Shown here: piece after piece, positions 8,995-18,214 of the stretch
Position numbering within the stretch: position 1 is the stretch's first letter
How the letters are laid out: every line of letters begins with the position of its first letter
NCBI RefSeq assembly: GCF_008711525.1
Contig: NZ_VXKS01000002.1
Coordinates: forward strand, 1-64,000
Length of the DNA stretch: 64,000 bases
Reading direction: 5' to 3'
Source of the DNA: Cysteiniphilum sp. JM-1
Lineage (GTDB): Bacteria; Pseudomonadota; Gammaproteobacteria; Francisellales; Francisellaceae
Translations under genes and position numbers: made by a program
The notes under the pieces: model-generated
Databases searched by the model: none
Told to the model about the DNA's origin: nothing
Seen by the model: the letters and a program-made list of their open reading frames with translations, nothing else

Positions 8995-9060
8995 TTAAGT
9001 TAAAACGTATAAATTACGGCAAGTTTTTTAGTTAATTCATTTCATGGAGCAAGATCACAA

Positions 9061-9771
9061 ATGCAGGATTCAGCATTCTTAGAGAACTACTTTATCCCTT
9101 TTTTAAATAACTATAACGATCTGGGGGTCAACTTTATTGTGCATGACCTTGAAGGGAAAATAAGATTTTTAAATGAGCAAACTGCCAAAATCATCGCAAA
9201 TACTGAAGCCAAGCAGCTGATTGGCACCACACTTTTTGATCTTAAGATTATCAGTGAATCCGAATATGAAACACTAAAGAAAATACGCAATGAAGTCATC
9301 ACCAAGCGTCAGATCATTCGTTGTATAAACTTTTCAACCAATTGTTTAATTGAGCAAGGCTTATCACATCATATTTATCAATGTAGCGTATTGCCGATTA
9401 TTGATTTAAACAATGAAGTTATCGGCACACTGACTACCGGTCGCCTGCTGGATAATTTAAACCCTTACTACCATTATATTAAGGGCTTAAATATCGATCT
9501 CAGCACTGAAACCTCCAAAACTTTAAATTTACTTTCTCCCAGAGAGCTTGAGATTGTCTATTTATTGGCTCACGGCATGAGCCAACGTGATGTGGCTAGC
9601 TTCTTAGGAATCTCCAGAGGTAATGTTTCACGAGTGCTTACTGAAAACATTTCAAAAAAATGGGATGTTGAGCCAACAACTGATGCCATTATTGAAAAAG
9701 CATTACATTGTGGCATCAGTACTCATGTCCCCAAAAGCTTAGCTAAACATCAAATCATCATCCTACCTTAA
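9061..9771 (+). CDS. PAS domain - LuxR-type helix-turn-helix regulator
   Basis: This 236-residue regulator has a PAS-like sensor domain at about residues 15-130 (LGVNFIVHDLEGKIRFLNEQ ... IDLNNEVIGTLTTGR) and a LuxR-family helix-turn-helix at 159-195 (LSPRELEIVYLLAHGMSQRD, then FLGISRGNVSRVL). Such proteins sense a small ligand or redox state in the cytoplasm and bind DNA. There is no receiver domain and no autoinducer-binding domain of the LuxR/LasR type. The gene is divergent from the LysR gene, with the FDHPLPFGCY motif in between. Ligand and targets are unknown. Confidence 0.85.
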   Translation: MQDSAFLENYFIPFLNNYNDLGVNFIVHDLEGKIRFLNEQTAKIIANTEAKQLIGTTLFDLKIISESEYETLKKIRNEVITKRQIIRCINFSTNCLIEQGLSHHIYQCSVLPIIDLNNEVIGTLTTGRLLDNLNPYYHYIKGLNIDLSTETSKTLNLLSPRELEIVYLLAHGMSQRDVASFLGISRGNVSRVLTENISKKWDVEPTTDAIIEKALHCGISTHVPKSLAKHQIIILP

Positions 9772-9885
9772 CTGCTCTGATTACCCTGATTACTCAGCTT
9801 TCTACGACTTCTAAGCTTATTGCGTTTGCAAAGCAGCGAAATGATGATTAGACTTACGAGAAATAATCATCACAAGGATCGACTT

Positions 9886-10476
9886 ATGGCATACAAAGAA
9901 TATAAATTATTAGATACAGCAACGCACACTAAAGATCAAAGCATCCCTTATTATCATCCAGAAACCTTGGATGTCATCTCTCTTGAAACACCTGCTTTAC
10001 ACGTTTTCACTGACTTTCATACCGTCAAACCTTATGTTATTCATGTAAAGACTTTGGCAGATGATGCATTACAAATGATGCAAAAAGTAGAAGTACATGC
10101 ATTATTGGTAATCAATAACGATGATGAGGTCGTCGGTTTAATAAACACCCGCAGATTGCAAGGGGTATACCGTACACAAGTTGCACAAAGCGAAGATATT
10201 CACCATAAAGAAGTGACTGTTGGCATGTTGATGGCAAAAATTGGCAGTTTACCAATGCTTGACTATGCGGTATTAAAAGACACCTTAGTTGGTCATATTG
10301 CCCGTTTAATGCATGATCAACACATTGATCATTTACTTATTCAAGAGCAAGATAAATCTGGTAAAGACGTTATTCGTGGCATTATTTCAGCCAGTTTTAT
10401 TGCCAAGCGTCTTGGTGCACAAATCGGGCATGACCTTGCATCACGCAACCTTGCTGAACTTAACAAAATTATTTAA
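9886..10476 (+). CDS. CBS-domain protein
   Basis: The start at 9886 (MAYKEYKLLD) is chosen because AAGGA lies nine bases upstream; the frame is open further upstream to 9820 but without a ribosome site. The 196-residue product contains two CBS motifs, roughly residues 50-105 (DALQMMQKVEVHALLVINND, then DEVVGLINTRRLQG) and 115-175 (VGHIARLMHDQHIDHLLIQE). CBS pairs bind adenine nucleotides and regulate partner proteins; no catalytic domain is fused. It lies 20 bp upstream of uup and probably shares its transcript. Confidence 0.8.
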   Translation: MAYKEYKLLDTATHTKDQSIPYYHPETLDVISLETPALHVFTDFHTVKPYVIHVKTLADDALQMMQKVEVHALLVINNDDEVVGLINTRRLQGVYRTQVAQSEDIHHKEVTVGMLMAKIGSLPMLDYAVLKDTLVGHIARLMHDQHIDHLLIQEQDKSGKDVIRGIISASFIAKRLGAQIGHDLASRNLAELNKII

Positions 10477-10496
10477 CTTGACGATCACCACACACT

Positions 10497-12416
10497 ATGC
10501 CAATTATTTCTCTTCGCAATGCCGAGCTTGCCTTTGGACACCATAAACTGCTAGATAATGTTTCCTTAGATATTGATGCTAATAAACGTATCTGTTTAAT
10601 CGGTCGCAATGGCGCGGGCAAATCCTCTCTTTTTAAAGTCCTACAAGGGCAAATACTCCCAGATCACGGTGAACGCATCGTCCATGACAATGCCAAAATC
10701 GCATGGCTTGAGCAGGAGGTGCCACAAAATACCAAAGGCTCGGTATTTAATATTGTGCTTTCTGGTTTTGGTGAGACTGGTCAATTAATTATTGACTATC
10801 AAAATTTATTAACAGCTGATTTAACACAAGCCGACAACCTAGATCATTTAAATAACTTACAGCAGCAAATCGATAATGCCCATGCATGGGATTTGCAAAT
10901 GGAGGCAGAGAAGGTGCTTTCTGCCCTATCGCTTGATGGCAATGCATTATTTGATGATCTATCTGGTGGCTTAAAACGTCGTGTATTACTTGCCAAAGCA
11001 TTGGTCACCTCACCTGATCTTCTTCTACTAGATGAGCCGACAAACCATTTAGATATCGAGTCAATCGAATTTTTAGAGCGCTTCTTGCCACAGTTTAAAG
11101 GTAGTATTTTATTTATCACGCATGATCGCCAATTTTTGCAAAATATTGCGACTGATATTATCGAGCTTGATCGTGGTAATGTCTTAAGCTTTCCTGGTAA
11201 TTACGATAAATTCCTGACACAAAAGGAAGCTTATCTACATGCCGAGGAAGTACAAAATGCTAACTTTGATAAAAAGCTGCAACAAGAAGAAGCGTGGATT
11301 CGCCAAGGTGTTAAAGCACGTCGCACTCGTAATGAAGGGCGTGTACGTGCATTAAAAGCATTGCGTGAAGAGCGTAAAGCCCGACGTGACAAACAAGGCA
11401 ATGTTAGCTTAAGTGCATCTCAAGCAAATAAATCCGGTAAAATGGTGATTAAAGCTTCAGATATTAGCTTTAATTATGATAATACGCCGATCTTTAATAC
11501 CTTCTCATGTGAGATACAACGTGGTGATAAGATTGCGATCTTAGGCAAAAATGGTTGTGGCAAGAGTACGCTACTGCAAGTATTACTGCAGAAATTAACA
11601 CCGCAATCAGGCATGGTGACTCATGGAGAGAACTTACAAATTGCCTACTTTGATCAGCTACGTGATCAAATTGATCCTAAACTTTCACTTGTTGATAACG
11701 TCACCGAAGGTTCCGATTACTTGGATATTAATGGTCAAAAAGTGCATGTTATTGGTTATCTTCAGAACTTTCTATTTAATCCAAAACGCATGCAAAGCCC
11801 AGCTTCTTCACTCTCAGGTGGCGAGCGTAATCGCTTATTATTAGCCAAGCTTTTTGCCAAACCAAGTAATGTGTTAATCCTTGATGAACCAACTAATGAT
11901 CTTGATGTTGAAACACTTGAAGTCCTTGAGGAGCTTATTTTAAACTATCAAGGCACTGTGCTGATTGTGAGTCATGATCGCAGCTTTATCGATAATGTTG
12001 CCACAAGCACGATTGTCTTTGAGGGTAGTGGTCAATTACAAGAGTATGTTGGTGGTTATGACGATTGGCTGCGCCAAAAAAGCTCGAGCGCCAAACCTGC
12101 AGACCAAGCACCTCAATCATTACAAAAATCATCTTCTACCAAAGTAAATACAGCAAATAATAATGTCGCTAAAAAACAAAAATTAAGCTTTGCACAGAAA
12201 AAACAGCTTGCTGATTTACCTAACGAGATTGAACAATTAGAAGCCGAAATTGAAAACTTGCAACAAGAAATGGCAACACCTGAGTTTTATCAGCAAAGCA
12301 AAGAGGCGGTTCAAGAAACCTTACAAGCACTTGAACAAAAGCAAGCATTGTTAAATGATAAATATCAGCTATGGGAAAATCTCTCCGAGCTTGAGGCGCA
12401 ATATGAGCAATCCTAA
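10497..12416 (+). CDS. uup: ABC-F ATPase Uup
   Basis: This 639-residue cytoplasmic protein has two ABC ATPase domains: Walker A GRNGAGKSSL (about residue 37) and GKNGCGKSTL (about 350), signatures LSGGLKRR and LSGGERNR, and Walker B LLLLDEPTNHLD and LILDEPTNDLD. No membrane segments are present. The linker is rich in Arg/Lys, and the C-terminus (about 560-639) is a coiled coil (LPNEIEQLEAEIENLQQEMA), the mark of Uup rather than EttA or YheS. ABC-F proteins act on the ribosome; Uup also affects branched DNA and the excision of transposons. It overlaps the next gene by 14 bp, suggesting translational coupling. Confidence 0.93.
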   Translation: MPIISLRNAELAFGHHKLLDNVSLDIDANKRICLIGRNGAGKSSLFKVLQGQILPDHGERIVHDNAKIAWLEQEVPQNTKGSVFNIVLSGFGETGQLIIDYQNLLTADLTQADNLDHLNNLQQQIDNAHAWDLQMEAEKVLSALSLDGNALFDDLSGGLKRRVLLAKALVTSPDLLLLDEPTNHLDIESIEFLERFLPQFKGSILFITHDRQFLQNIATDIIELDRGNVLSFPGNYDKFLTQKEAYLHAEEVQNANFDKKLQQEEAWIRQGVKARRTRNEGRVRALKALREERKARRDKQGNVSLSASQANKSGKMVIKASDISFNYDNTPIFNTFSCEIQRGDKIAILGKNGCGKSTLLQVLLQKLTPQSGMVTHGENLQIAYFDQLRDQIDPKLSLVDNVTEGSDYLDINGQKVHVIGYLQNFLFNPKRMQSPASSLSGGERNRLLLAKLFAKPSNVLILDEPTNDLDVETLEVLEELILNYQGTVLIVSHDRSFIDNVATSTIVFEGSGQLQEYVGGYDDWLRQKSSSAKPADQAPQSLQKSSSTKVNTANNNVAKKQKLSFAQKKQLADLPNEIEQLEAEIENLQQEMATPEFYQQSKEAVQETLQALEQKQALLNDKYQLWENLSELEAQYEQS

Positions 12417-12729
12417 TGAGTCTAATGAAGCTAATGAATTACTCAAAGCCAAAATCTTAAGCGAAACAGCACGTATTGCGTGGATTGAGCTTCAGCGTTT
12501 TTTTGCACAAGGCAAAGTCATCAAAGTCAGTGACGCACTTGATTTAATCGATGTCGCCTATGCATTAGCACAAAACGATCAAGCACAAATCACGGATTAC
12601 ATGAGCCAAAATCATATTGAATATGTTAATGATGCCGATGCTAAACATTGGTTTAAGAACAATACAACGCTTTGGGCTTCAGTCGTCAAACCTTGGGTTT
12701 TGGTGCAAGAGAAAGATGATAATCAATAA
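12403..12729 (+). CDS. DUF2288 family protein
   Basis: The start at 12403 (MSNPNESNEANELLKAKIL) lies within the end of uup; the longer open frame to 12355 runs against the uup frame and has no support. The 108-residue product matches the DUF2288 pattern: KAKILSETARIAWIELQRFF, a DLIDVAYALAQND segment, and LWASVVKPWVLVQ near the end. It is a small cytoplasmic protein without known function, and its last codons overlap the following MFS gene. The tight overlaps with both neighbours indicate one operon. Confidence 0.85.
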   Translation: MSNPNESNEANELLKAKILSETARIAWIELQRFFAQGKVIKVSDALDLIDVAYALAQNDQAQITDYMSQNHIEYVNDADAKHWFKNNTTLWASVVKPWVLVQEKDDNQ

Positions 12730-13909
12730 TAGCAACACTCAACATATCAATCTTAGATCCTATATTTTATGCCTTGTCGGCTATATGACCTTAACACTTT
12801 CACTATCTTTGGTGCCTCATATCGCGATAGCACTTAAGCTTAGTACTACCGAAGTTTTACAAGCATTAAGCTTCCTATTTTTATCTTATAGCCTTTCTGC
12901 CATCTTACTGGCAAGCGCTTCAGATGTATTAGGCTCTTCAAAAGTATTAACCATTGCTCAATGTATTTCTATGCTTGGGTTGTTACTCATAACCATTGCT
13001 CAAAATGAGCTAATGCTTTATCTGGGCTTTTTACTTACAGGTATCGGCACAGGCCCTTATGCTTCCATTGCTCGTGCCTTTATCTCACGCTATGCCAGCA
13101 ACAATATCGAACTAAAAAAAGCCTATGCATTATTATCGATATCACTGGTTATCGCCCCTTTATTAAGTGCCTTTGTTGCCCAAATCGCGCTTATTGAAAG
13201 TTGGCGCTTAGCCTATCTTATGATGTTTATGATTGAGCTTAGTGTATTTTGGTTAATGCGCTCAATGTTACAACGCGATAAAACCACGCAACAACTGATT
13301 AGTTGGCAAAAAATACTGCATAATTTTGTTTATATTTTCCGCGTTAAAACCTACTTACTCAACTTACCAGTTTTATCCTTATGCTTTGCTTTTTATATTC
13401 AAGTGATCATGACCAATATCAAGCCGCTCTTAACCACAGATCTTGGCATTAGCATTATTAGCTATAACATTATTTTAGTATTGATTACTAGCTGCTATAT
13501 CGTAGGCATTTTGTGTTTTCGCCGTTTAGCACATCTTAGTCATCGTGCTCAGTATCGCATTAGTGCTTTATGCTTTTTCGCAGTGATGACAGTGCTATTT
13601 GGTCTTTTACCTTTTACATTATTAAATACCCTCATATGCATTACGCTACTATGCTTTTGTGCTGGATTTTTCGTCCCACTATCAACGGGCTCTGCCATGC
13701 AGCATATTCAAAAAGCACATGGTTCAGCTGCGGCAACGATTTCATTTGCCGTCACCTTTACCATTTCCATCTGGACTTATGTGCAAGCACATAGCCATTT
13801 TTCCACTTACCACTTTATGTTATTTGCTTTATGGGTAACTCTTATTGCTTCAAGCTTATTATCAATAATTATTCTCAATGTGAAAAACAGTACAATGCCG
13901 ACAGCCTAA
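12716..13909 (+). CDS. MFS transporter (Bcr/CflA-like drug exporter type)
   Basis: The start at 12716 (MIINNSNTQH) is preferred; the frame is open to 12617, but that part is the shadow of the upstream gene. The 397-residue protein has about 12 hydrophobic segments and MFS features: a long first helix (YILCLVGYMTLTLSLSLVPH), a helix 2-3 loop LASASDVLGSSKV (normally G-x-L-a-D-r-x-G-r), and TGIGTGPYASIARAFISRYA in the position of motif C/helix 5. Length and layout suit the multidrug exporters of the Bcr/CflA group. It overlaps the DUF2288 stop codon, so expression is likely coupled. Substrate unknown. Confidence 0.8.
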   Translation: MIINNSNTQHINLRSYILCLVGYMTLTLSLSLVPHIAIALKLSTTEVLQALSFLFLSYSLSAILLASASDVLGSSKVLTIAQCISMLGLLLITIAQNELMLYLGFLLTGIGTGPYASIARAFISRYASNNIELKKAYALLSISLVIAPLLSAFVAQIALIESWRLAYLMMFMIELSVFWLMRSMLQRDKTTQQLISWQKILHNFVYIFRVKTYLLNLPVLSLCFAFYIQVIMTNIKPLLTTDLGISIISYNIILVLITSCYIVGILCFRRLAHLSHRAQYRISALCFFAVMTVLFGLLPFTLLNTLICITLLCFCAGFFVPLSTGSAMQHIQKAHGSAAATISFAVTFTISIWTYVQAHSHFSTYHFMLFALWVTLIASSLLSIIILNVKNSTMPTA

Positions 13910-13976
13910 TCGACAATGCTCAAAGGCTTGTGCTAAGATACACGCAACTTTTTTAAAGAAAATTTCTAATCAAGAT

Positions 13977-14213
13977 ATGACAGATAAAGAAAAAGAGATT
14001 GAACGTCAAAGCAATATGACGCATAAAGAATTGTTCAAACTAAATGGTGCTAAAGCTGCGATACGCTCAGTGATCTTTATTTTGATTTTTGCCGTATTTT
14101 TGTACGCAGTCACCGGTGATATGTTATCCCCCGAGCTTGCTGTGATTTTCTTTTTAATCGATGCCAGTTTAAACACATTTCGTTACAAATGGTTTAAATC
14201 ACTGAGAAAATAA
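13977..14213 (+). CDS. Small membrane protein, unknown
   Basis: The 78-residue product has a charged N-terminus (MTDKEKEIERQSNMTHKELF) and two hydrophobic segments at about residues 30-48 (SVIFILIFAVFLYAVTG) and 52-65 (SPELAVIFFLIDASL), with a basic C-terminus. The upstream AAGAAAATTTCTAATCAAG gives only a weak ribosome site. It is an inner-membrane protein with no family I recognise. It sits alone between the MFS gene and the convergent ppa. Confidence 0.55.
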   Translation: MTDKEKEIERQSNMTHKELFKLNGAKAAIRSVIFILIFAVFLYAVTGDMLSPELAVIFFLIDASLNTFRYKWFKSLRK

Positions 14214-14221
14214 GAAAACAA

Positions 14222-14746
14222 TTACGCCTTATAGCGCTCGATACTTGCTTGAATGTCTGCTTTAGCTGCTTTAGCCCCTGCAAAGCCATCGACTTTAACC
14301 CACTTATTTGGCTCAAGATCTTTATAGTGTTCAAAGAAGTGCTTGATTTGATCTAACAATAATTTTGGTAAATCATCGATTTCTTTCACATCATCATACA
14401 TCTTGGTGAGTTTGCTTGTAGGTACTGCAATGATCTTCGCATCAATGCCTGATTCATCTGTCATCTTAAGTACACCGACTGGACGACAATTGATAATAAC
14501 ACCTGGGCGCAATGCCACAGGTGCCACAACCAATACATCCACTGGATCACCATCTTCTGATAATGTGTTTGGCACAAAACCATAGTTACATGGATACTGC
14601 ATTGTTGTTGACATAAATCGATCAACGATCAGCATATTGGCATCCTTGTCAAACTCATATTTGACAGGCTCATTGTGCGCTGGAATTTCGATCACGACAT
14701 TGACATCATTTGGCGCATCTTTGCCGACTTTAATATTAGAAAGCAT
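14222..14746 (-). CDS. ppa: Inorganic pyrophosphatase
   Basis: This 174-residue soluble enzyme hydrolyses pyrophosphate to phosphate, pulling biosynthetic reactions forward in the cytoplasm. It is family I: the metal-binding signature EDGDPVDV lies at residues 64-71, and Tyr/Lys residues of the active site are seen in EPVKYEFDK and [10 protein letters not shown]. Length is normal for the hexameric bacterial form. It is convergent with the small membrane protein and divergent from the TauE gene, with 106 bp between. Confidence 0.96.
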   Translation of the reverse strand: MLSNIKVGKDAPNDVNVVIEIPAHNEPVKYEFDKDANMLIVDRFMSTTMQYPCNYGFVPNTLSEDGDPVDVLVVAPVALRPGVIINCRPVGVLKMTDESGIDAKIIAVPTSKLTKMYDDVKEIDDLPKLLLDQIKHFFEHYKDLEPNKWVKVDGFAGAKAAKADIQASIERYKA

Positions 14747-14852
14747 ATTTACCCTTAATCATTTGTTTTTCTGGTTAAATGAACTGGGTTATTCTCTTTC
14801 ATTTGTTATAATTATTCAACCCATTTAACCGACAAATCAAAGCAAACTGAAT

Positions 14853-15653
14853 ATGACATATCTTATTTTATTATTGATATTCTCTGGCTGTTTAACAGGT
14901 ATTCTTGCAGGTCTTTTAGGTATTGGCGGTGGGCTTATTATCGTTCCTGTGCTCGCCTTTGTATTCCATCAACTGCCTGAAACCACAAGTGCTTACATGC
15001 AGTTTGCTGCTGGTACTTCACTCGGGATTATGATTTTTACCGCCCTTTCTTCAGTGCCCCATAAACTGCGTGCACGTGAGGTCAGCTTTGATATTGTCAT
15101 CAAAATGTTGCCATGGATTGTCAGCATGAATATTGTTGGCGCGGTTATTGCCCACTTTCTTAGCTCACGACTTTTGGGACTGTTATTTGCCTTATTAATG
15201 CTTTTTATGTTTTTACGCATGCTCTTTCAATCAAGTCATGCCATTGATAAACCAAAGCGCAGTGGTAAAAGAAAAAGCGCCCTTTGGGGAAGTGTTGTTG
15301 GTATTAAATCTGGATTTTTTGGTATTGGTGGTGGCATTATCACCATTCCCTATATCAATTCATTAGGTTACTCGATTCGTATTGCTATTGGCACATCGAG
15401 TCTTTTTACACTTATCATTGCAATAACAGGCAGCATTACCTTTATCGTAACAGGCTTAATGGATCATATTGAACTTAGTTGGAGTCTAGGTTACTTATAT
15501 CTACCGGCAATCCTTTGCGTTGTACCCAGTAGTATGATCTTCTCAAAAATAGGTGCTAAACTCTCAAGCAAAACGCCACCTAAAATGCTTAAAGTAATTT
15601 TCCTTGTTTTACTTTTGGTTGTTTCAATCAAGATGTTGTTTTTGGCGATTTAG
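14853..15653 (+). CDS. TauE/SafE family transporter
   Basis: The 266-residue membrane protein carries the duplicated TauE/SafE layout: Gly-rich GILAGLLGIGGGLIIVPVL near residue 15 and GIKSGFFGIGGGIITIPYI near residue 152, with about eight hydrophobic helices in all. Members export sulfite, sulfoacetate or other organosulfur anions; the actual substrate cannot be read from sequence. It is divergent from ppa; no sulfur-metabolism genes lie nearby. Confidence 0.88.
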   Translation: MTYLILLLIFSGCLTGILAGLLGIGGGLIIVPVLAFVFHQLPETTSAYMQFAAGTSLGIMIFTALSSVPHKLRAREVSFDIVIKMLPWIVSMNIVGAVIAHFLSSRLLGLLFALLMLFMFLRMLFQSSHAIDKPKRSGKRKSALWGSVVGIKSGFFGIGGGIITIPYINSLGYSIRIAIGTSSLFTLIIAITGSITFIVTGLMDHIELSWSLGYLYLPAILCVVPSSMIFSKIGAKLSSKTPPKMLKVIFLVLLLVVSIKMLFLAI

Positions 15654-15766
15654 CGCTGCATGTATCAATTTTGTTACACAGCGTTACCCCGCTGAAACTG
15701 TCTATTTATAAATCTTTGTCTATACTGCATTTGTCCCCACGATAAACTCTCAACAAGGAGAACACT

Positions 15767-15880
15767 ATGCAAAATTTAGATAACAATACTAAAAAAGCAA
15801 AGACCCCAGCTTGGAAAAGAGCATTAACAGCTTATGTTTCATTTTGTGACTTACAAGCACGTGTACGTGATCAGTACTAA
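15767..15880 (+). CDS. 37-residue basic small protein
   Basis: A short frame with an excellent ribosome site (CAAGGAG, six to seven bases before ATG) and a good -10 (TATACT at 15721-15726). The peptide starts MQNLDNNTKKAKTPAWKRAL and ends CDLQARVRDQY. It has a basic, likely helical body and no signal peptide. It stands alone between the TauE gene and rnhB. Downstream, CCCTTGC and GCAAGGG (about 15915-15950) could form a wide hairpin but no T-run follows. I do not recognise a family. Confidence 0.6.
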   Translation: MQNLDNNTKKAKTPAWKRALTAYVSFCDLQARVRDQY

Positions 15881-15985
15881 TTAATGACAAAAAAGTACAC
15901 TTTTTTTACCTCGCCCCTTGCGGGATTGCTTGTACTGCACGAGCAAGGGTAATTGAAACTATTCTTCGTTTACTTCTTATCTTAA

Positions 15986-16558
15986 TCAAGAATATTGAAG
16001 CTTAAGACATCTCGCCACTGGTGCGAAACTCTTGCGATACACATCCAATACGCCATACTTTTCTAGTAACTCCAAATGCAATTTGGTTGGATAGCCTTTA
16101 TGTTTAGCAAATTGATAGACTGGATACTCATGATCTAATTCAATCATTTGACTATCTCGATAGACTTTAGCAAGAATCGATGCCGCACTGATCTCTTGTA
16201 CTTTACTATCACCTTTGATAATCGCTTCTGCCTCAAAATCCCACAACGGCAAACGATTACCATCAACAAGCACTTTATCAAAGGCAATTTCAAGCTTAGC
16301 GACTGCGCGATGCATCGCTAATAGACTTGCTTGTAAAATATTATACTGATCAATCTCTTTAGCACTACACTCAGCAATGGCATAAGCCTTTGCTTTATCG
16401 GTGATCTCAGTGAAAAGTGCTTCACGCTTTTTCTCGGTTAATTTTTTTGAATCCATCAATCCCGCTATTGGCTTATCTGGATCTAAAATAACAGCCGCAG
16501 CAACCACCGAACCAACCAACGGTCCACGCCCTGCTTCATCAACACCTACGATTATCAT
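15986..16558 (-). CDS. rnhB: Ribonuclease HII
   Basis: The 190-residue enzyme removes ribonucleotides from DNA and RNA from RNA-DNA hybrids. The N-terminal [12 protein letters not shown] supplies Asp7 and Glu8 of the metal site; DSKKL follows at 36-40, then further acidic residues ([22 protein letters not shown]). The C-terminus keeps [13 protein letters not shown], as usual. It is four bases downstream of trmJ and evidently in the same operon. Confidence 0.95.
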   Translation of the reverse strand: MIIVGVDEAGRGPLVGSVVAAAVILDPDKPIAGLMDSKKLTEKKREALFTEITDKAKAYAIAECSAKEIDQYNILQASLLAMHRAVAKLEIAFDKVLVDGNRLPLWDFEAEAIIKGDSKVQEISAASILAKVYRDSQMIELDHEYPVYQFAKHKGYPTKLHLELLEKYGVLDVYRKSFAPVARCLKLQYS

Positions 16559-16562
16559 TTAC

Positions 16563-17306
16563 CTATCCTTTATCCTCATCGTTAATTTGTCTTATTTGAC
16601 TTAAAAACCCACGCAGAATATTTATTTCTTGTGATTCAAGTTGCGCCCGTTGAAATAATCGCTTTAATTTATCAACAACATGCCCTGGCTTATCCGGATT
16701 TAAAAAGCCAACAACTTGCATTTTGTGTGCCAACTCATCATAAAAACTTTGCACTTCTTTGGCAGAAGCTTTTTCACGGACATGGTTTTGTGTTGGTAAG
16801 GCTTCCACCTCATTATGCGATAAATATTGTTTAAATACTTCATAGGCAACGATTTGCACAGCTTGCGCCAAGTTTAATGAAGTATATACTTCATTGCTTG
16901 GAATAAATGCATGATAATGACACATCAGAAGTTCCTCATTAAAAAGTCCCGTGCGCTCACGCCCAAAAATAATCGCCACATTAAGACCTTTGCTTACATG
17001 TGCCATTGCCTGTTGTGCTGCATCTTCAACACTTAACATCGGTAAATCCATGCGTCGTGTTCTGGCACTGGTACCAATCACCAGATCCACCCCTTCAAGT
17101 GCTTCCAGAAGCGTTGGTACAATCTTGGCATTGTTAACAACATCAGTGGCATGCGCCGCTGTTGCCATGGTTTGCTCATCTGGCAACTGCTTTGGATTTA
17201 CCAAATAAAGCTCTGTCAACTGCATGTTAAGCATGGCACGAGCACTTGAGCCAATATTACCAGGATGCGAGGTCTCAACGAGAATAATCCGAATTTTATT
17301 TAACAT
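16563..17306 (-). CDS. trmJ: tRNA (cytidine/uridine-32-2'-O)-methyltransferase TrmJ
   Basis: From MLNKIRIILVETSHPGNIGS the protein has 247 residues, the usual length; the frame is open 31 codons further but that part is not conserved in character. It is a SPOUT-class methyltransferase: the N-terminal NIGSSARAML motif and the C-terminal knot AIIFGRERTGLFNEEL near residues 105-120, followed by NLAQAVQIVAYEVF. TrmJ 2'-O-methylates position 32 of tRNAs using SAM. It is divergent from suhB, as in Escherichia coli, and directly precedes rnhB. Confidence 0.92.
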   Translation of the reverse strand: MLNKIRIILVETSHPGNIGSSARAMLNMQLTELYLVNPKQLPDEQTMATAAHATDVVNNAKIVPTLLEALEGVDLVIGTSARTRRMDLPMLSVEDAAQQAMAHVSKGLNVAIIFGRERTGLFNEELLMCHYHAFIPSNEVYTSLNLAQAVQIVAYEVFKQYLSHNEVEALPTQNHVREKASAKEVQSFYDELAHKMQVVGFLNPDKPGHVVDKLKRLFQRAQLESQEINILRGFLSQIRQINDEDKG

Positions 17307-17393
17307 CTTTGAAATAGAAACTATCACCTTAATACTAAATCGGGTATTATACACAACTAATTTTTTATTCGGGTAAAAGCTAAGGTATTTTTC

Positions 17394-18200
17394 ATGCATC
17401 CAATGATGAATGTTGCAGTTAAAGCTGCACGTAAAGCAGGTCGTATGATCTTAAATGCAAGTGAAAACATGCAAAACGTTAAGGTTGAAACAAAGTCTCC
17501 TAATAACTATGTCACCAATGTCGATGTTGATGTTGAAAAATCAATTATTGATATTTTGCAACGTGCGTTTCCAGATCAGTATTATATTACCGAGGAATCA
17601 GGTGAGTTTGGCAATGAAGATAGTGATCACACATGGATCATTGATCCGATTGATGGCACGAACAACTTTATTCACGGCATCCCACATCACTGTGTCTCGA
17701 TTGCAATGCAATTTCGTGGCAAAACAGAGCTTGCGGTGATTTATAACCCTTATTTAGATCAATTATTTACGGCAACCAAAGGTTCAGGTGCACAGCTTAA
17801 TGGTCAGCGAATCCGTGTTGCCAATCGCAAAGATTTCTCAGGCTGCTTGTTTTCAGGCGCTTTGAAATTCAGCAAAAAAGTCTTTGCGCACACTTATCCT
17901 GAAGCCGTACTTGATCTACATAAAGAGATTTCCGGTCTTCGCTATTCTGGCTCATTAGCACTTGATATGTGCTATGTTGCTGCCGGCTACTTAGATGCTG
18001 TTTGGACATCAAGAGATGCCAAAATCTGGGATACTGCCGGAGCTGCCCTTATGATTAAAGAAGCCGGTGGTATGTTATGTGGATTAGATGGCGGTGTTAC
18101 CTTCCTTGAAGATGGACGTCTCATCGGTGGCAATCCGCGCATCGTAGCTAAACTGACCAAGTTTTTAACACCTCATTTGGTACCTGCTGAAAAAGCTTAA
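17394..18200 (+). CDS. suhB: Inositol-1-monophosphatase SuhB
   Basis: The 268-residue protein is an IMPase-family phosphatase that also takes part in rRNA antitermination in gammaproteobacteria. The metal site is visible as EESGEFG (about 67-73), DPIDGTNNF (84-92) and WDTAGAALM (212-220). It is preceded by the divergent trmJ with 87 bp between the starts, and followed 14 bp later by rsmB, so it may share the transcript with that rRNA-modification gene. Confidence 0.94.
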   Translation: MHPMMNVAVKAARKAGRMILNASENMQNVKVETKSPNNYVTNVDVDVEKSIIDILQRAFPDQYYITEESGEFGNEDSDHTWIIDPIDGTNNFIHGIPHHCVSIAMQFRGKTELAVIYNPYLDQLFTATKGSGAQLNGQRIRVANRKDFSGCLFSGALKFSKKVFAHTYPEAVLDLHKEISGLRYSGSLALDMCYVAAGYLDAVWTSRDAKIWDTAGAALMIKEAGGMLCGLDGGVTFLEDGRLIGGNPRIVAKLTKFLTPHLVPAEKA

Positions 18201-18214
18201 TCTAAATCTAAGCG

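Noticed and set aside
10844-11119. Minus-strand open frames within uup
   Set aside because: Antisense to conserved ABC motifs; no independent support.
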